In this document: in pieces, positions 1 through 7,334 of the stretch
Position numbering within the stretch: the stretch's first letter is position 1
Layout: the number at the start of each line of letters is the position of its first letter
Assembly: GCA_015234525.1 (NCBI GenBank)
Contig: JADGMX010000041.1
Span: forward strand, 310,001-374,000
Length of the DNA: 64,000 bases
Source: Flavobacterium sp.
GTDB taxonomy: Bacteria > Bacteroidota > Bacteroidia > Flavobacteriales > Flavobacteriaceae
Direction of reading: 5' to 3'
Notes under the pieces: model-generated
The model's database searches: none
Told to the model about the DNA's origin: nothing
The model's input: only the letters and a program-made list of their open reading frames with translations
Program-made: the position numbers and the translations under genes

Positions 1-1
1 G

Positions 2-775
2 GAATTAAAGCTCACAAGACCAATTTGCTTTTTCGACCTGGAAACAACAGGAATGGACATTTGCAAAGACCGGATCGTCGAAATATCGATATTTAAGGTT
101 TATCCCAATGGTAACAAGGAAAGCAGGACCTGGCTTGTGAATCCGGAAATGCCGATTCCGGCGGTGACCACTGCGGTTCACGGAATTACGAACGAAAAAG
201 TTGCCGGCGAACCAACGTTTAAAGAATTGTCGCATACGATTTACAATATGATCAAGGATTCGGATCTGGCCGGTTATAATTCAGACCGTTTCGATATCCC
301 GCTTTTGGCCGAAGAACTGCTTCGCGCAGGACTGGATTTCGATATGAAGAGTCGTGTGAGTGTCGATGTTCAGACGATTTTTCACAAAAAAGAAGAACGT
401 ACCCTTAGCGCGGCCTATCGTTTTTATTGCAATCAAACCCTTGAAAACGCGCATAGTGCCGAGGCTGATACGATGGCGACTTACGAAATTTTAAAGGGAC
501 AATTGGAAAGATATCCGGATTTGGAAAATGACATTAAATCGCTTTCCGAGTTTACGACGCGAAAGAAATCGGTTGATTTTGCCGGATTTATCGTTCTTGA
601 CAAAGATGGCGAGGAATGTTTTTCATTCGGCAAGCACAAAGGTGTTAAAGTGGCAAAAGTCCTCGAAGCTGAACCCGGTTATTACGGTTGGATTCAGAAC
701 GCCGACTTTCCGCTTTATACCAAAAAAGTACTGACGGCAATCAAATTGAGAAAATTGAATACGAAGGTGAGTTGA
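2..775 (+). CDS. 3'-5' exonuclease (DnaQ-like), 5'-truncated by window edge, with C-terminal DUF3820-like segment
   Basis: Frame 2 is open from the window start: ELKLTRPICFFDLETTGMDICKDRIVEIS (ExoI motif FDLETTG). C-terminal FSFGKHKGVKVAKVLEAEPGYYGWI. The listed ORF start at 53 is internal. Confidence 0.9.
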   Translation, partial: ELKLTRPICFFDLETTGMDICKDRIVEISIFKVYPNGNKESRTWLVNPEMPIPAVTTAVHGITNEKVAGEPTFKELSHTIYNMIKDSDLAGYNSDRFDIPLLAEELLRAGLDFDMKSRVSVDVQTIFHKKEERTLSAAYRFYCNQTLENAHSAEADTMATYEILKGQLERYPDLENDIKSLSEFTTRKKSVDFAGFIVLDKDGEECFSFGKHKGVKVAKVLEAEPGYYGWIQNADFPLYTKKVLTAIKLRKLNTKVS

Positions 776-783
776 TGTTGGGG

Positions 784-910
784 AAATTTGAAAATTTGAA
801 GATTTGAAAATTAGCGGCCGGAGGTAATTTGGAAATGTAGCAATGAGCACCTTTCTTCTCCTTTTAGCCAAAACCTAACAGCCGAAACCTAACACCCAAA
901 ACCCAAAAGA
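784..910 (+). repeat. Low-complexity modular intergenic tract, copy 1 (AATTTGAA units, then GCAATG, then C-rich ACCxAACACCCAAAA units)
   Basis: aaatttgaaaatttgaagatttgaaaat ... gtagcaatgagc ... aaaacctaacagccgaaacctaacacccaaaacccaaaagaATG. Same order as 4219-4396. Confidence 0.7.
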
Positions 911-1522
911 ATGAAAATCCTTTGTGTAGGCCGCAATTACGCCAAACATATCGAAGAGTTGAACAACGAGCGTCCGGATTCACCGGTGATTTTTTTAAAG
1001 CCGGATACCGCGATTCATGCCAAAGATCAGCCGTTTTACATTCCGGAATTCTCCAATGATGTGCATCACGAAGTCGAGCTCTTGGTTAAAATCAACAAGG
1101 TCGGGAAGTACATCGATCAGAAATTTGCGCATAAATATTATGACCAAATCGGTTTGGGAATCGACTTTACCGCGCGCGATCTTCAGCAAAAGCTTAAGGA
1201 TAAAGGCCTTCCGTGGGAAATTTCAAAAGCGTTCGACGGCTCGGCGCTCATCGGGGATTTTTTGCCGAAAAGTAGTTTGTTGTCAAAACAAAACATTAAT
1301 TTTGAATTGAAAAAAAACGGAGAAACGGTGCAGAGCGGGGATTCAGCTCATATGATCTGGAAAATCGACGAACTCATAGCCTATATTTCTCAGTATTTTA
1401 CACTAAAAACTGGCGATATTATTTTTACCGGGACACCTGAAGGCGTTGCCGCGATAAAACCCAACGACGTTTTAGAAGGATTTATAGAAAACAACAAACT
1501 ATTCAGATTACAGGTAAAATAA
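911..1522 (+). CDS. Fumarylacetoacetate hydrolase family protein
   Basis: MKILCVGRNYAKHIEEL...PVIFLKP...FTGTPEGVA, typical of the FAH family. Confidence 0.93.
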   Translation: MKILCVGRNYAKHIEELNNERPDSPVIFLKPDTAIHAKDQPFYIPEFSNDVHHEVELLVKINKVGKYIDQKFAHKYYDQIGLGIDFTARDLQQKLKDKGLPWEISKAFDGSALIGDFLPKSSLLSKQNINFELKKNGETVQSGDSAHMIWKIDELIAYISQYFTLKTGDIIFTGTPEGVAAIKPNDVLEGFIENNKLFRLQVK

Positions 1523-1866
1523 TGGCTTTACATTACAATTTAGCAAAAGTTTACGCACTTTCAGACAACGATCCTGAATTTGTAAATCAGATTATCACAC
1601 TTTTTATCACAGAAGTACCACAGGATCTGACGCAAATCAAGCTCGGAATCAAAGCAAAAGATCATAAACTTGCATACAGTTACGCGCACAAAATCAAGCC
1701 TACACTCGATTTGTTGGGAATGAACCTCGCTTTCGAGGAAATTCTGCAGGTAGAAGCCTGGACAAAGCGCGAAGGCAAACGAAAGGAAATCAACGATACT
1801 TTCGACAGCATTGAATCGCAGATCGAAAAAGCGGTAAAAGAGATCAAAAAGGATTTTAATTTGTAA
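1522..1866 (+). CDS. Hpt domain-containing phosphotransfer protein
   Basis: 114 aa all-helical protein with LAYSYAHKIKPTLDLLGM (Hpt histidine motif). Start overlaps the FAH stop (TAATG). Confidence 0.8.
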   Translation: MALHYNLAKVYALSDNDPEFVNQIITLFITEVPQDLTQIKLGIKAKDHKLAYSYAHKIKPTLDLLGMNLAFEEILQVEAWTKREGKRKEINDTFDSIESQIEKAVKEIKKDFNL

Positions 1867-1874
1867 GATTATTT

Positions 1875-1961
1875 GGGCGTGCCCTTTCAGGTCGGGCTGT
1901 TCATTCCCATCTTTTTTGGCTTATCAGCACAAAAAAGGATGTCCTTTTCCATCCCTCACGC
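1875..1961 (+). repeat. Intergenic palindromic repeat, family A core with variant outer arms
   Basis: GGGCGTGCC..GGTCGGGCTG...CATCTTTTTTGgcttatcagcaCAAAAAAGGATG...CATCCCTCACGC; core shared with 4105-4206 and the other copies. Confidence 0.65.
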
Positions 1962-2065
1962 ATTGTCGGTACATCAGCGCGTTTCTAAAATTTTCATCCT
2001 CTTTCTTGCCGGATGCAACCAAATGACCCCAAACTTTCCTTGACCGGATCCATTAGTTCAACTTT

Positions 2066-3319
2066 ATGAAAGCAGCAATAGTTACCATTGGCGACGAAAT
2101 CCTGATTGGTCAGATCGTCGATACCAATTCGGCTTTTATCGCTAAAAAACTCGACTCGATTGGCATCGAAGTGTCGCAGTTGCTCTCAATCGCTGATAAT
2201 CGGGAACAGATTCTGGAAACTTTTGCCGCGTTGCAGGATAGGGTCGATCTGGTTATCATAACCGGTGGACTAGGTCCAACAAAAGACGATATAACCAAGA
2301 AAACGTTCTGCGATTATTTCGAAGACACCTTGGTAATGAACGAACAGGTTTTGGCTCATGTCACCAATCTGATTGAAAATTTCTACAAAAGACCTATCAG
2401 CCAGATCAATAAAGAACAAGCGTTGGTGCCAACCAAGTGTACGGTTTTAAAAAACGACTTTGGAACAGCACCCGGAATCTGGATGAAAAAAAACAAAACG
2501 GTTTTTATCTCACTACCCGGAGTTCCCTATGAAATGAAAGGAATTGTAGAAGCCGAGATTCTGCCTAAAATCGTAGCCGAATACCAACGACCTTATATTT
2601 TACACAAAACCATCCTGACTGTTGGCGAAGGCGAAAGTCGCGTAGCTGAAAGAATTGAGGCGTGGGAGGATGCTTTGCCACCAATGATCAGGCTGGCGTA
2701 TTTGCCAAGTCCGGGTCGCGTTCGCCTCCGACTATCGGGTCGCGCAACAGATAGGGAAGCGTTGCAAAAGTCGATTGACGATCAAGTAAAAAGCCTGACA
2801 GAAATCATCGGGGACATTATCGTCGGATTTGAAGACGAGGATTCGCTTGAGGTCAGTTTGGCGAAATTACTAACCGAAAAACAAAGTACGATTGCCACGG
2901 CAGAAAGTTGCACGGGTGGAAAAATTGGGCAAATGTTGAGTTCGGTTCCGGGCGCATCAGCCTATTTTAGGGGAAGTATTGTGGCCTACTCAACCGATGT
3001 GAAAACGGATATTTTAGGAGTTACTTCGCAAGTTATTAAAACGCATTCGGTTGTAAGCGCGAAGGTTGCCGAAGAAATGGCCAGAAATGCAAGGTTGTTG
3101 ATGAAGTCGGATTACGCCATCGCGACCACCGGAAACGCCGGTCCGTCGAAGGGCGATTCAGACGCTGAAGTTGGTGTTGTTTTTATCGCGATTGCAACAT
3201 CTGACACGGTGTTTTCGGCCGAGTTTAACTTTGGTCAACCCCGTGAAAAAGTGATTGATCGGGCGGTTATGAAAAGCCTGGAATTGGTGAGAAAAGAAAT
3301 TTTAAAAAAGAGCGTGTAA
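2066..3319 (+). CDS. cinA: CinA family protein (competence/damage-inducible; NMN amidohydrolase-type C-terminus)
   Basis: [26 protein letters not shown]...[12 protein letters not shown]-terminal [21 protein letters not shown]. Confidence 0.94.
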   Translation: MKAAIVTIGDEILIGQIVDTNSAFIAKKLDSIGIEVSQLLSIADNREQILETFAALQDRVDLVIITGGLGPTKDDITKKTFCDYFEDTLVMNEQVLAHVTNLIENFYKRPISQINKEQALVPTKCTVLKNDFGTAPGIWMKKNKTVFISLPGVPYEMKGIVEAEILPKIVAEYQRPYILHKTILTVGEGESRVAERIEAWEDALPPMIRLAYLPSPGRVRLRLSGRATDREALQKSIDDQVKSLTEIIGDIIVGFEDEDSLEVSLAKLLTEKQSTIATAESCTGGKIGQMLSSVPGASAYFRGSIVAYSTDVKTDILGVTSQVIKTHSVVSAKVAEEMARNARLLMKSDYAIATTGNAGPSKGDSDAEVGVVFIAIATSDTVFSAEFNFGQPREKVIDRAVMKSLELVRKEILKKSV

Positions 3320-3391
3320 TTTTTTGGTGCAAATGATAAAATTTTGTTTCTTTGCACCCTGATTTTGAATAACGATAAAAGATAAAGGATA

Positions 3392-3628
3392 ATGTCAAGA
3401 GTTTGTGACCTTACAGGTAAAAGAGCGATGGTAGGAAATAACGTTTCCCACGCGATGAACAAGACTAAAAGAAAGTTCTCTGTAAATTTAGTGAAAAAGC
3501 GTTTCTACCTTGCTGAAGAGGACAGGTGGATCACACTCAGAGTAGCTGCGTCTACAATAAAAACGATTAACAAAAACGGAATTGCTGCTGTTTTGAAAAA
3601 AGCACAGTCGCAAGGATTTATTAAATAA
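3392..3628 (+). CDS. rpmB: 50S ribosomal protein L28
   Basis: [29 protein letters not shown]. Confidence 0.97.
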   Translation: MSRVCDLTGKRAMVGNNVSHAMNKTKRKFSVNLVKKRFYLAEEDRWITLRVAASTIKTINKNGIAAVLKKAQSQGFIK

Positions 3629-3653
3629 TCTTTTCCAAAAATAATAAAGAGAA

Positions 3654-3836
3654 ATGGCTAAGAAAGGCAACAGAATCCAGGTAATCCTTGAATGTACCGA
3701 GCACAAGAACAGCGGTGTTCCGGGAACTTCACGTTACATTACTACCAAGAACAAAAAGAACACTCCGGATCGTCTTGAAATCAAAAAATTCAACCCGGTT
3801 CTTAAGAGAGTAACTGTTCATAAAGAAATTAAATAA
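3654..3836 (+). CDS. rpmG: 50S ribosomal protein L33
   Basis: [48 protein letters not shown]. Confidence 0.97.
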   Translation: MAKKGNRIQVILECTEHKNSGVPGTSRYITTKNKKNTPDRLEIKKFNPVLKRVTVHKEIK

Positions 3837-3881
3837 TCAGGAATTTTTACTCTTAGGTAAAGATTTCAAATTCCATACATC

Positions 3882-4034
3882 ATGGCAAAGAAAACCGTAG
3901 CATCGTTACAGACATCTTCAAAGAGATTATCAAAAGCCATCAAAATGGTGAAATCTCCAAAAACTGGCGCTTATACTTTTGTTGAAAGCATTATGGCTCC
4001 TGAACTAGTTGACGAATTCTTGAAAAAGAAATAA
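3882..4034 (+). CDS. DUF4295 domain-containing small protein (50 aa, not in the supplied ORF track)
   Basis: Read directly: MAKKTVASLQTSSKRLSKAIKMVKSPKTGAYTFVESIMAPELVDEFLKKK*. Conserved position after rpmB-rpmG in Bacteroidota. Confidence 0.9.
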   Translation: MAKKTVASLQTSSKRLSKAIKMVKSPKTGAYTFVESIMAPELVDEFLKKK

Positions 4035-4054
4035 TCAGCTATACATTATATATC

Positions 4055-4084
4055 AAGCTACTTTCTTTCGGAAGTAGCTTTTTT
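4055..4084 (+). terminator. Intrinsic terminator after rpmB-rpmG-DUF4295
   Basis: AAGCTACTTtctttcgGAAGTAGCTTTTTT hairpin plus T run. Confidence 0.85.
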
Positions 4085-4104
4085 AATTTATATATTTATC
4101 GTTT

Positions 4105-4206
4105 GGAGCTATTCCCGCTTTCCGTTGCAATCTTTTTTGCTCAAATGATGCCGTAATCCGGGAATTCTCAAAAAGCAAAAAAGGATTTCCACTGCAATCG
4201 GGGCTA
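4105..4206 (+). repeat. Family A intergenic palindromic repeat
   Basis: GGAGCTATTCCCGCTTTCCGTTGCAATCTTTTTTGCT...AGCAAAAAAGGATTTCCACTGCAATCGGGGCTA. Confidence 0.75.
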
Positions 4207-4218
4207 GGAGTAAGATGT

Positions 4219-4396
4219 GGTAATTTGAAGATTTGACAATTTTAAAATGAACAATGCAACAATGGAGCAATGTAACAATGTACCAATTTTAGGAATGTGT
4301 AGATTTGAAAATGTAATAATGTAGTTCATCTTTGACCAAAAACAAAACACCAAACACCTAATACCCAACACCCAAAATAACACCCAACACCCACTC
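4219..4396 (+). repeat. Low-complexity modular intergenic tract, copy 2
   Basis: aatttgaagatttgacaat...acaatgcaacaatggagcaatgtaacaatg...accaaaaacaaaacaccaaacacctaatacccaacacccaaaataacacccaacacccactcATG. Confidence 0.75.
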
Positions 4397-5377
4397 ATGA
4401 ACTTCTTTAAAAAAATATTTTCCTCAGATAAAAAAGAGACAAACATTACAGAGGAGGCGAAGCAGTCATTAGACAAAGGACTTGAAAAAACAAAAAGCAG
4501 CTTTTTCTCGAAACTGACGAAAGCTGTAGCGGGAAAATCTAAAGTCGACGACGAGGTTTTGGACAATCTCGAAGAAGTTTTGGTATCGTCGGATGTGGGC
4601 GTTGAAACCACCCTTAAAATCATTAAACGGATTGAAAACCGCGTTGCCGAAGATAAATATCTCGGAACCGACGAACTCAATTCGATACTTCGGCAGGAAA
4701 TTGCAGGTTTGCTGTCTGAAACCAATACCGGTAATTCGACAGAATTTGAAATTCCCAAAGACAAAAAGCCCTACGTAATTATGGTAGTTGGCGTAAACGG
4801 AGTTGGAAAAACAACCACCATCGGAAAACTTGCCAATCAGTTTACAAAAGCTGGCTATAGCGTTGTTTTGGGAGCTGCCGATACGTTTCGCGCCGCTGCA
4901 ATCGATCAGTTGCAGATTTGGGCTGATCGCGTTGGCGTGCCGATCGTAAAGCAACAAATGGGCAGCGATCCCGCTTCAGTGGCTTTTGATACCATTCAGC
5001 ATGCGGTCTCGCAAAACGCCGATGTGGTGATTATTGATACTGCAGGCCGACTTCACAATAAAGTGAATTTGATGAATGAGTTGACCAAAGTTAAACGTGT
5101 GATGCAAAAAGTGGTTGCCGATGCGCCACATGATGTTCTTCTGGTTTTAGACGGGTCGACCGGACAGAATGCGTTTGAACAAGCAAAACAGTTTACCGCC
5201 GCAACCGAAGTAACCGCGTTGGCAGTGACCAAACTCGACGGTACGGCTAAAGGCGGTGTTGTAATCGGTATCTCGGATCAATTCCAGATTCCGGTGAAAT
5301 ACATCGGAGTCGGTGAAGGCATCAACGATCTTCAGGTATTCAATAAATATGAATTTGTAGATTCTTTCTTTAAGTAA
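4397..5377 (+). CDS. ftsY: Signal recognition particle receptor FtsY
   Basis: VVGVNGVGKTTTIGKLA...DTFRAAAIDQL...IDTAGRLHNK...LDGTAKGG. Confidence 0.97.
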   Translation: MNFFKKIFSSDKKETNITEEAKQSLDKGLEKTKSSFFSKLTKAVAGKSKVDDEVLDNLEEVLVSSDVGVETTLKIIKRIENRVAEDKYLGTDELNSILRQEIAGLLSETNTGNSTEFEIPKDKKPYVIMVVGVNGVGKTTTIGKLANQFTKAGYSVVLGAADTFRAAAIDQLQIWADRVGVPIVKQQMGSDPASVAFDTIQHAVSQNADVVIIDTAGRLHNKVNLMNELTKVKRVMQKVVADAPHDVLLVLDGSTGQNAFEQAKQFTAATEVTALAVTKLDGTAKGGVVIGISDQFQIPVKYIGVGEGINDLQVFNKYEFVDSFFK

Positions 5378-5382
5378 AATTT

Positions 5383-5550
5383 ATGTTTAAGCGCGTCAAT
5401 CCAATATACTTATGGCTTTTTGGCGGACTCTTCGCGCAACTTAGCCGGTTTGTCGACGAGCAAAATGAAATACTGCGAACTGCAATAATACTGGTCGGTT
5501 GCCTAATCGCGCTTTTGGGAATCATATTGTATTTTAAAAAGCGCGACTAA
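5383..5550 (+). CDS. Small single-pass membrane protein (55 aa, not in ORF track)
   Basis: Read directly: MFKRVNPIYLWLFGGLFAQLSRFVDEQNEILRTAIILVGCLIALLGIILYFKKRD*; 5 nt after the ftsY stop. Confidence 0.55.
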   Translation: MFKRVNPIYLWLFGGLFAQLSRFVDEQNEILRTAIILVGCLIALLGIILYFKKRD

Positions 5551-5592
5551 TCCGTAAGATCAAATGCGCCGCTGTTATAACCGGTAAGTATT

Positions 5593-5778
5593 TCATTCGC
5601 CTGCTGAATCTTCTTCCGCTACTTTTAACGTTACCGTATTGTACCCACCCGCGCTTATTGCCACCGGCTCGATAGTCGACATGGCTTCATTTTGCGTGTA
5701 AACAGTTATACCCGAATTTTCCAAGAGATTTTTTAGAATCATCGCTTCAGAATAAGGGCCAATAAATATTATTTTCAT
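5593..5778 (-). CDS. DUF2007 (putative signal-transducing) protein, apparently frameshifted near the C-terminus
   Basis: MKIIFIGPYSEAMILKNLLENSGITVYTQNEAMSTIEPVAISAGGYNTVTLKVAEED; the expected C-terminus ANEILTGYNSGAFDLTD* lies in the next frame down to 5547. Confidence 0.75.
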   Translation of the reverse strand: MKIIFIGPYSEAMILKNLLENSGITVYTQNEAMSTIEPVAISAGGYNTVTLKVAEEDSAGE

Positions 5779-5893
5779 GATCGGTAATTTGGTTGAATGG
5801 CTAAGATACGCTTTTCATAGCAGTTGAATCCCTTGCGTAGTTTGTGCTTTGGGTAAATGTTATTGTTATTAATAAAGCCTCAGCTTACGAATT

Positions 5894-5993
5894 TAGCCCG
5901 GATAGGAGCGGCATCCTTTTTTGCCATTTCCAGTTTTGATTGTGTGTTATTGCTCGAGGCAAAAAAGATATAGCGGATAGCCGGAATAGCTCC
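5894..5993 (-). repeat. Family A intergenic palindromic repeat
   Basis: TAGCCCGGATAGGAGCGGCATCCTTTTTTGCC...GGCAAAAAAGATATAGCGGATAGCCGGAATAGCTCC. Confidence 0.75.
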
Positions 5994-6027
5994 TGATAAA
6001 ACTCAAACAAATCCGTATTTTTGTGAG

Positions 6028-6438
6028 ATGAAGAAAATTTTATTTTTGGCGATGGCTTTTTTGGTGCTTTCGTGCAATGATCCAAAACCGATTGCGCTTG
6101 AGAAAATGACCGGTTATTGGGAAATTGAGAAGGTTGTTTTTGAAAGTGGCGATGAAAAAACTTACAAGATTAATGAAACCATTGATTATTTTCAGGTTGC
6201 TGACAGCGTCGGTTACAGGAAAAAAGTGATGCCACAATTTGACGGAACTTATCTTGAAAATGGCGATCTTGAGAACTTGACAGTCTACGGTAAAGACGGC
6301 CGAACGTTCCTGGAATATAAAAGTAAATTTGGCGGACACTCGGAAGAAGTTGTTGATTTGACTGATGAAAAATTAGTATTGCGAATGAATAACGCCGAGT
6401 ATCACTATAAAAAACCAATTCCGTTTTCGGTAAAATAA
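6028..6438 (+). CDS. Hypothetical lipoprotein
   Basis: MKKILFLAMAFLVLSCNDPKPIALEKMTGYWEIEKV; SPII-type lipobox LSCN. Confidence 0.8.
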   Translation: MKKILFLAMAFLVLSCNDPKPIALEKMTGYWEIEKVVFESGDEKTYKINETIDYFQVADSVGYRKKVMPQFDGTYLENGDLENLTVYGKDGRTFLEYKSKFGGHSEEVVDLTDEKLVLRMNNAEYHYKKPIPFSVK

Positions 6439-6439
6439 T

Positions 6440-6736
6440 ATGGCAAAGCGACTCAGTAACGAAAGCCCGATTGGCGATGTTTTAAAGGAATTTATTCAGC
6501 AGAACAGGCTGCAGCCGGGTATTGATGAGATATCGGTCAAGGACGCGTGGCGCAATCTGATGGGTAACGGCGTGAATAGCTACACGCGAAATGTTGTTTT
6601 GAAAAACGGGATATTGTATGTCGAACTTTCCTCGGCGGTATTGCGGGAGGAGCTGACTTACGGCAAGGAAAAAATCGTCAGGATGATTAATGGCGAACTT
6701 CGGCGCGATGTGGTTCGAGAGGTGGTTTTAAGATAA
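6440..6736 (+). CDS. DUF721 domain-containing protein
   Basis: MAKRLSNESPIGDVLKEFIQQNRLQPGIDEISVKDAWRNLMG...VELSSAVLREELTYGKEKIVRMIN. Confidence 0.85.
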   Translation: MAKRLSNESPIGDVLKEFIQQNRLQPGIDEISVKDAWRNLMGNGVNSYTRNVVLKNGILYVELSSAVLREELTYGKEKIVRMINGELRRDVVREVVLR

Positions 6737-6772
6737 AAAAAAACCTGCTGAAAAAATTAGCAGGTTTTTTTA
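6737..6772. terminator. Bidirectional intrinsic terminator between DUF721 gene and ndk
   Basis: AAAAAACCTGCTgaaaaaattAGCAGGTTTTTTT. Confidence 0.88.
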
Positions 6773-6785
6773 TGTTTTGTCGCGA

Positions 6786-7205
6786 TTAGAATTGCTCTCT
6801 TCCGGCAAAGTGGAATGCGCTTTCGATAGCTGCATTTTCGTCGCTGTCTGATCCGTGAACCGCGTTCTCACCGATAGATGTCGCGTATTTCTTACGGATT
6901 GTTCCTTCAGCAGCATCAGCCGGGTTTGTAGCTCCGATAAGTGTGCGGAACGATTCAACTGCATTTTCTTTCTCAAGAATTGCTGCAACGATTGGACCTC
7001 TAGACATGAATTCAACTAATTCGCCGTAGAAAGGACGCTCTGAATGAACTGCGTAAAATGCTTTTGCATCAGCAATTGTCATCTGAGTAAGTTTTAGTGC
7101 AACAATTTTAAATCCGCCTTCAGCGATCATATTTAGGATTCCACCGATGTGACCATTTTCAACCGCATCGGGTTTGATCATTGTAAAAGTTCTGTTCGTA
7201 GCCAT
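6786..7205 (-). CDS. ndk: Nucleoside diphosphate kinase
   Basis: [24 protein letters not shown]...[12 protein letters not shown]. Confidence 0.96.
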   Translation of the reverse strand: MATNRTFTMIKPDAVENGHIGGILNMIAEGGFKIVALKLTQMTIADAKAFYAVHSERPFYGELVEFMSRGPIVAAILEKENAVESFRTLIGATNPADAAEGTIRKKYATSIGENAVHGSDSDENAAIESAFHFAGREQF

Positions 7206-7285
7206 TTAATGTTTTTTTAGTGGGTGCAAAAGTAGCGTTTTTCAGCAGAATACGAAATATTTTTTTATTGCGAATGATTCATCAA

Positions 7286-7318
7286 CAAAAAAAAGCCCCT
7301 TAAAAAAGAGGCTTTTAC
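7286..7318 (-). terminator. Intrinsic terminator of the T9SS/SusE-like gene
   Basis: Minus strand AAAAGCCTCttttttaaGGGGCTTTTTTTT. Confidence 0.75.
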
Positions 7319-7334
7319 TTAGAATCTGAAAGGA

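Noticed and set aside
1932-2052. Minus-strand open frame (WIRSRKVWGHLVASGKKEDENFRNALMYRQCVRDGKGHPFLC*) as a gene remnant
   Set aside because: No recognisable family; its end runs into the family A repeat; about 40 open codons without a start is not significant by itself.
4105-4206. Family A repeats as integron attC sites
   Set aside because: They share the idea of imperfect palindrome plus variable loop but lack the R/L core (GTT/AAC) boxes, and no integrase or cassette array is present.
4105-4206. Family A repeats as plain intrinsic terminators
   Set aside because: The A/T runs are within the stem rather than after it. In several cases a separate canonical terminator is present (4055-4084, 25680-25712).
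784-4396. Short direct repeats at 784-910 and 4219-4396 as CRISPR
   Set aside because: Units are degenerate 6-15-mers without constant repeats separated by unique spacers, and no cas genes were seen.
4204-4764. 186-aa minus-strand ORF
   Set aside because: It is antisense to ftsY and the low-complexity tract, with Ser-rich low-complexity content; a shadow ORF.
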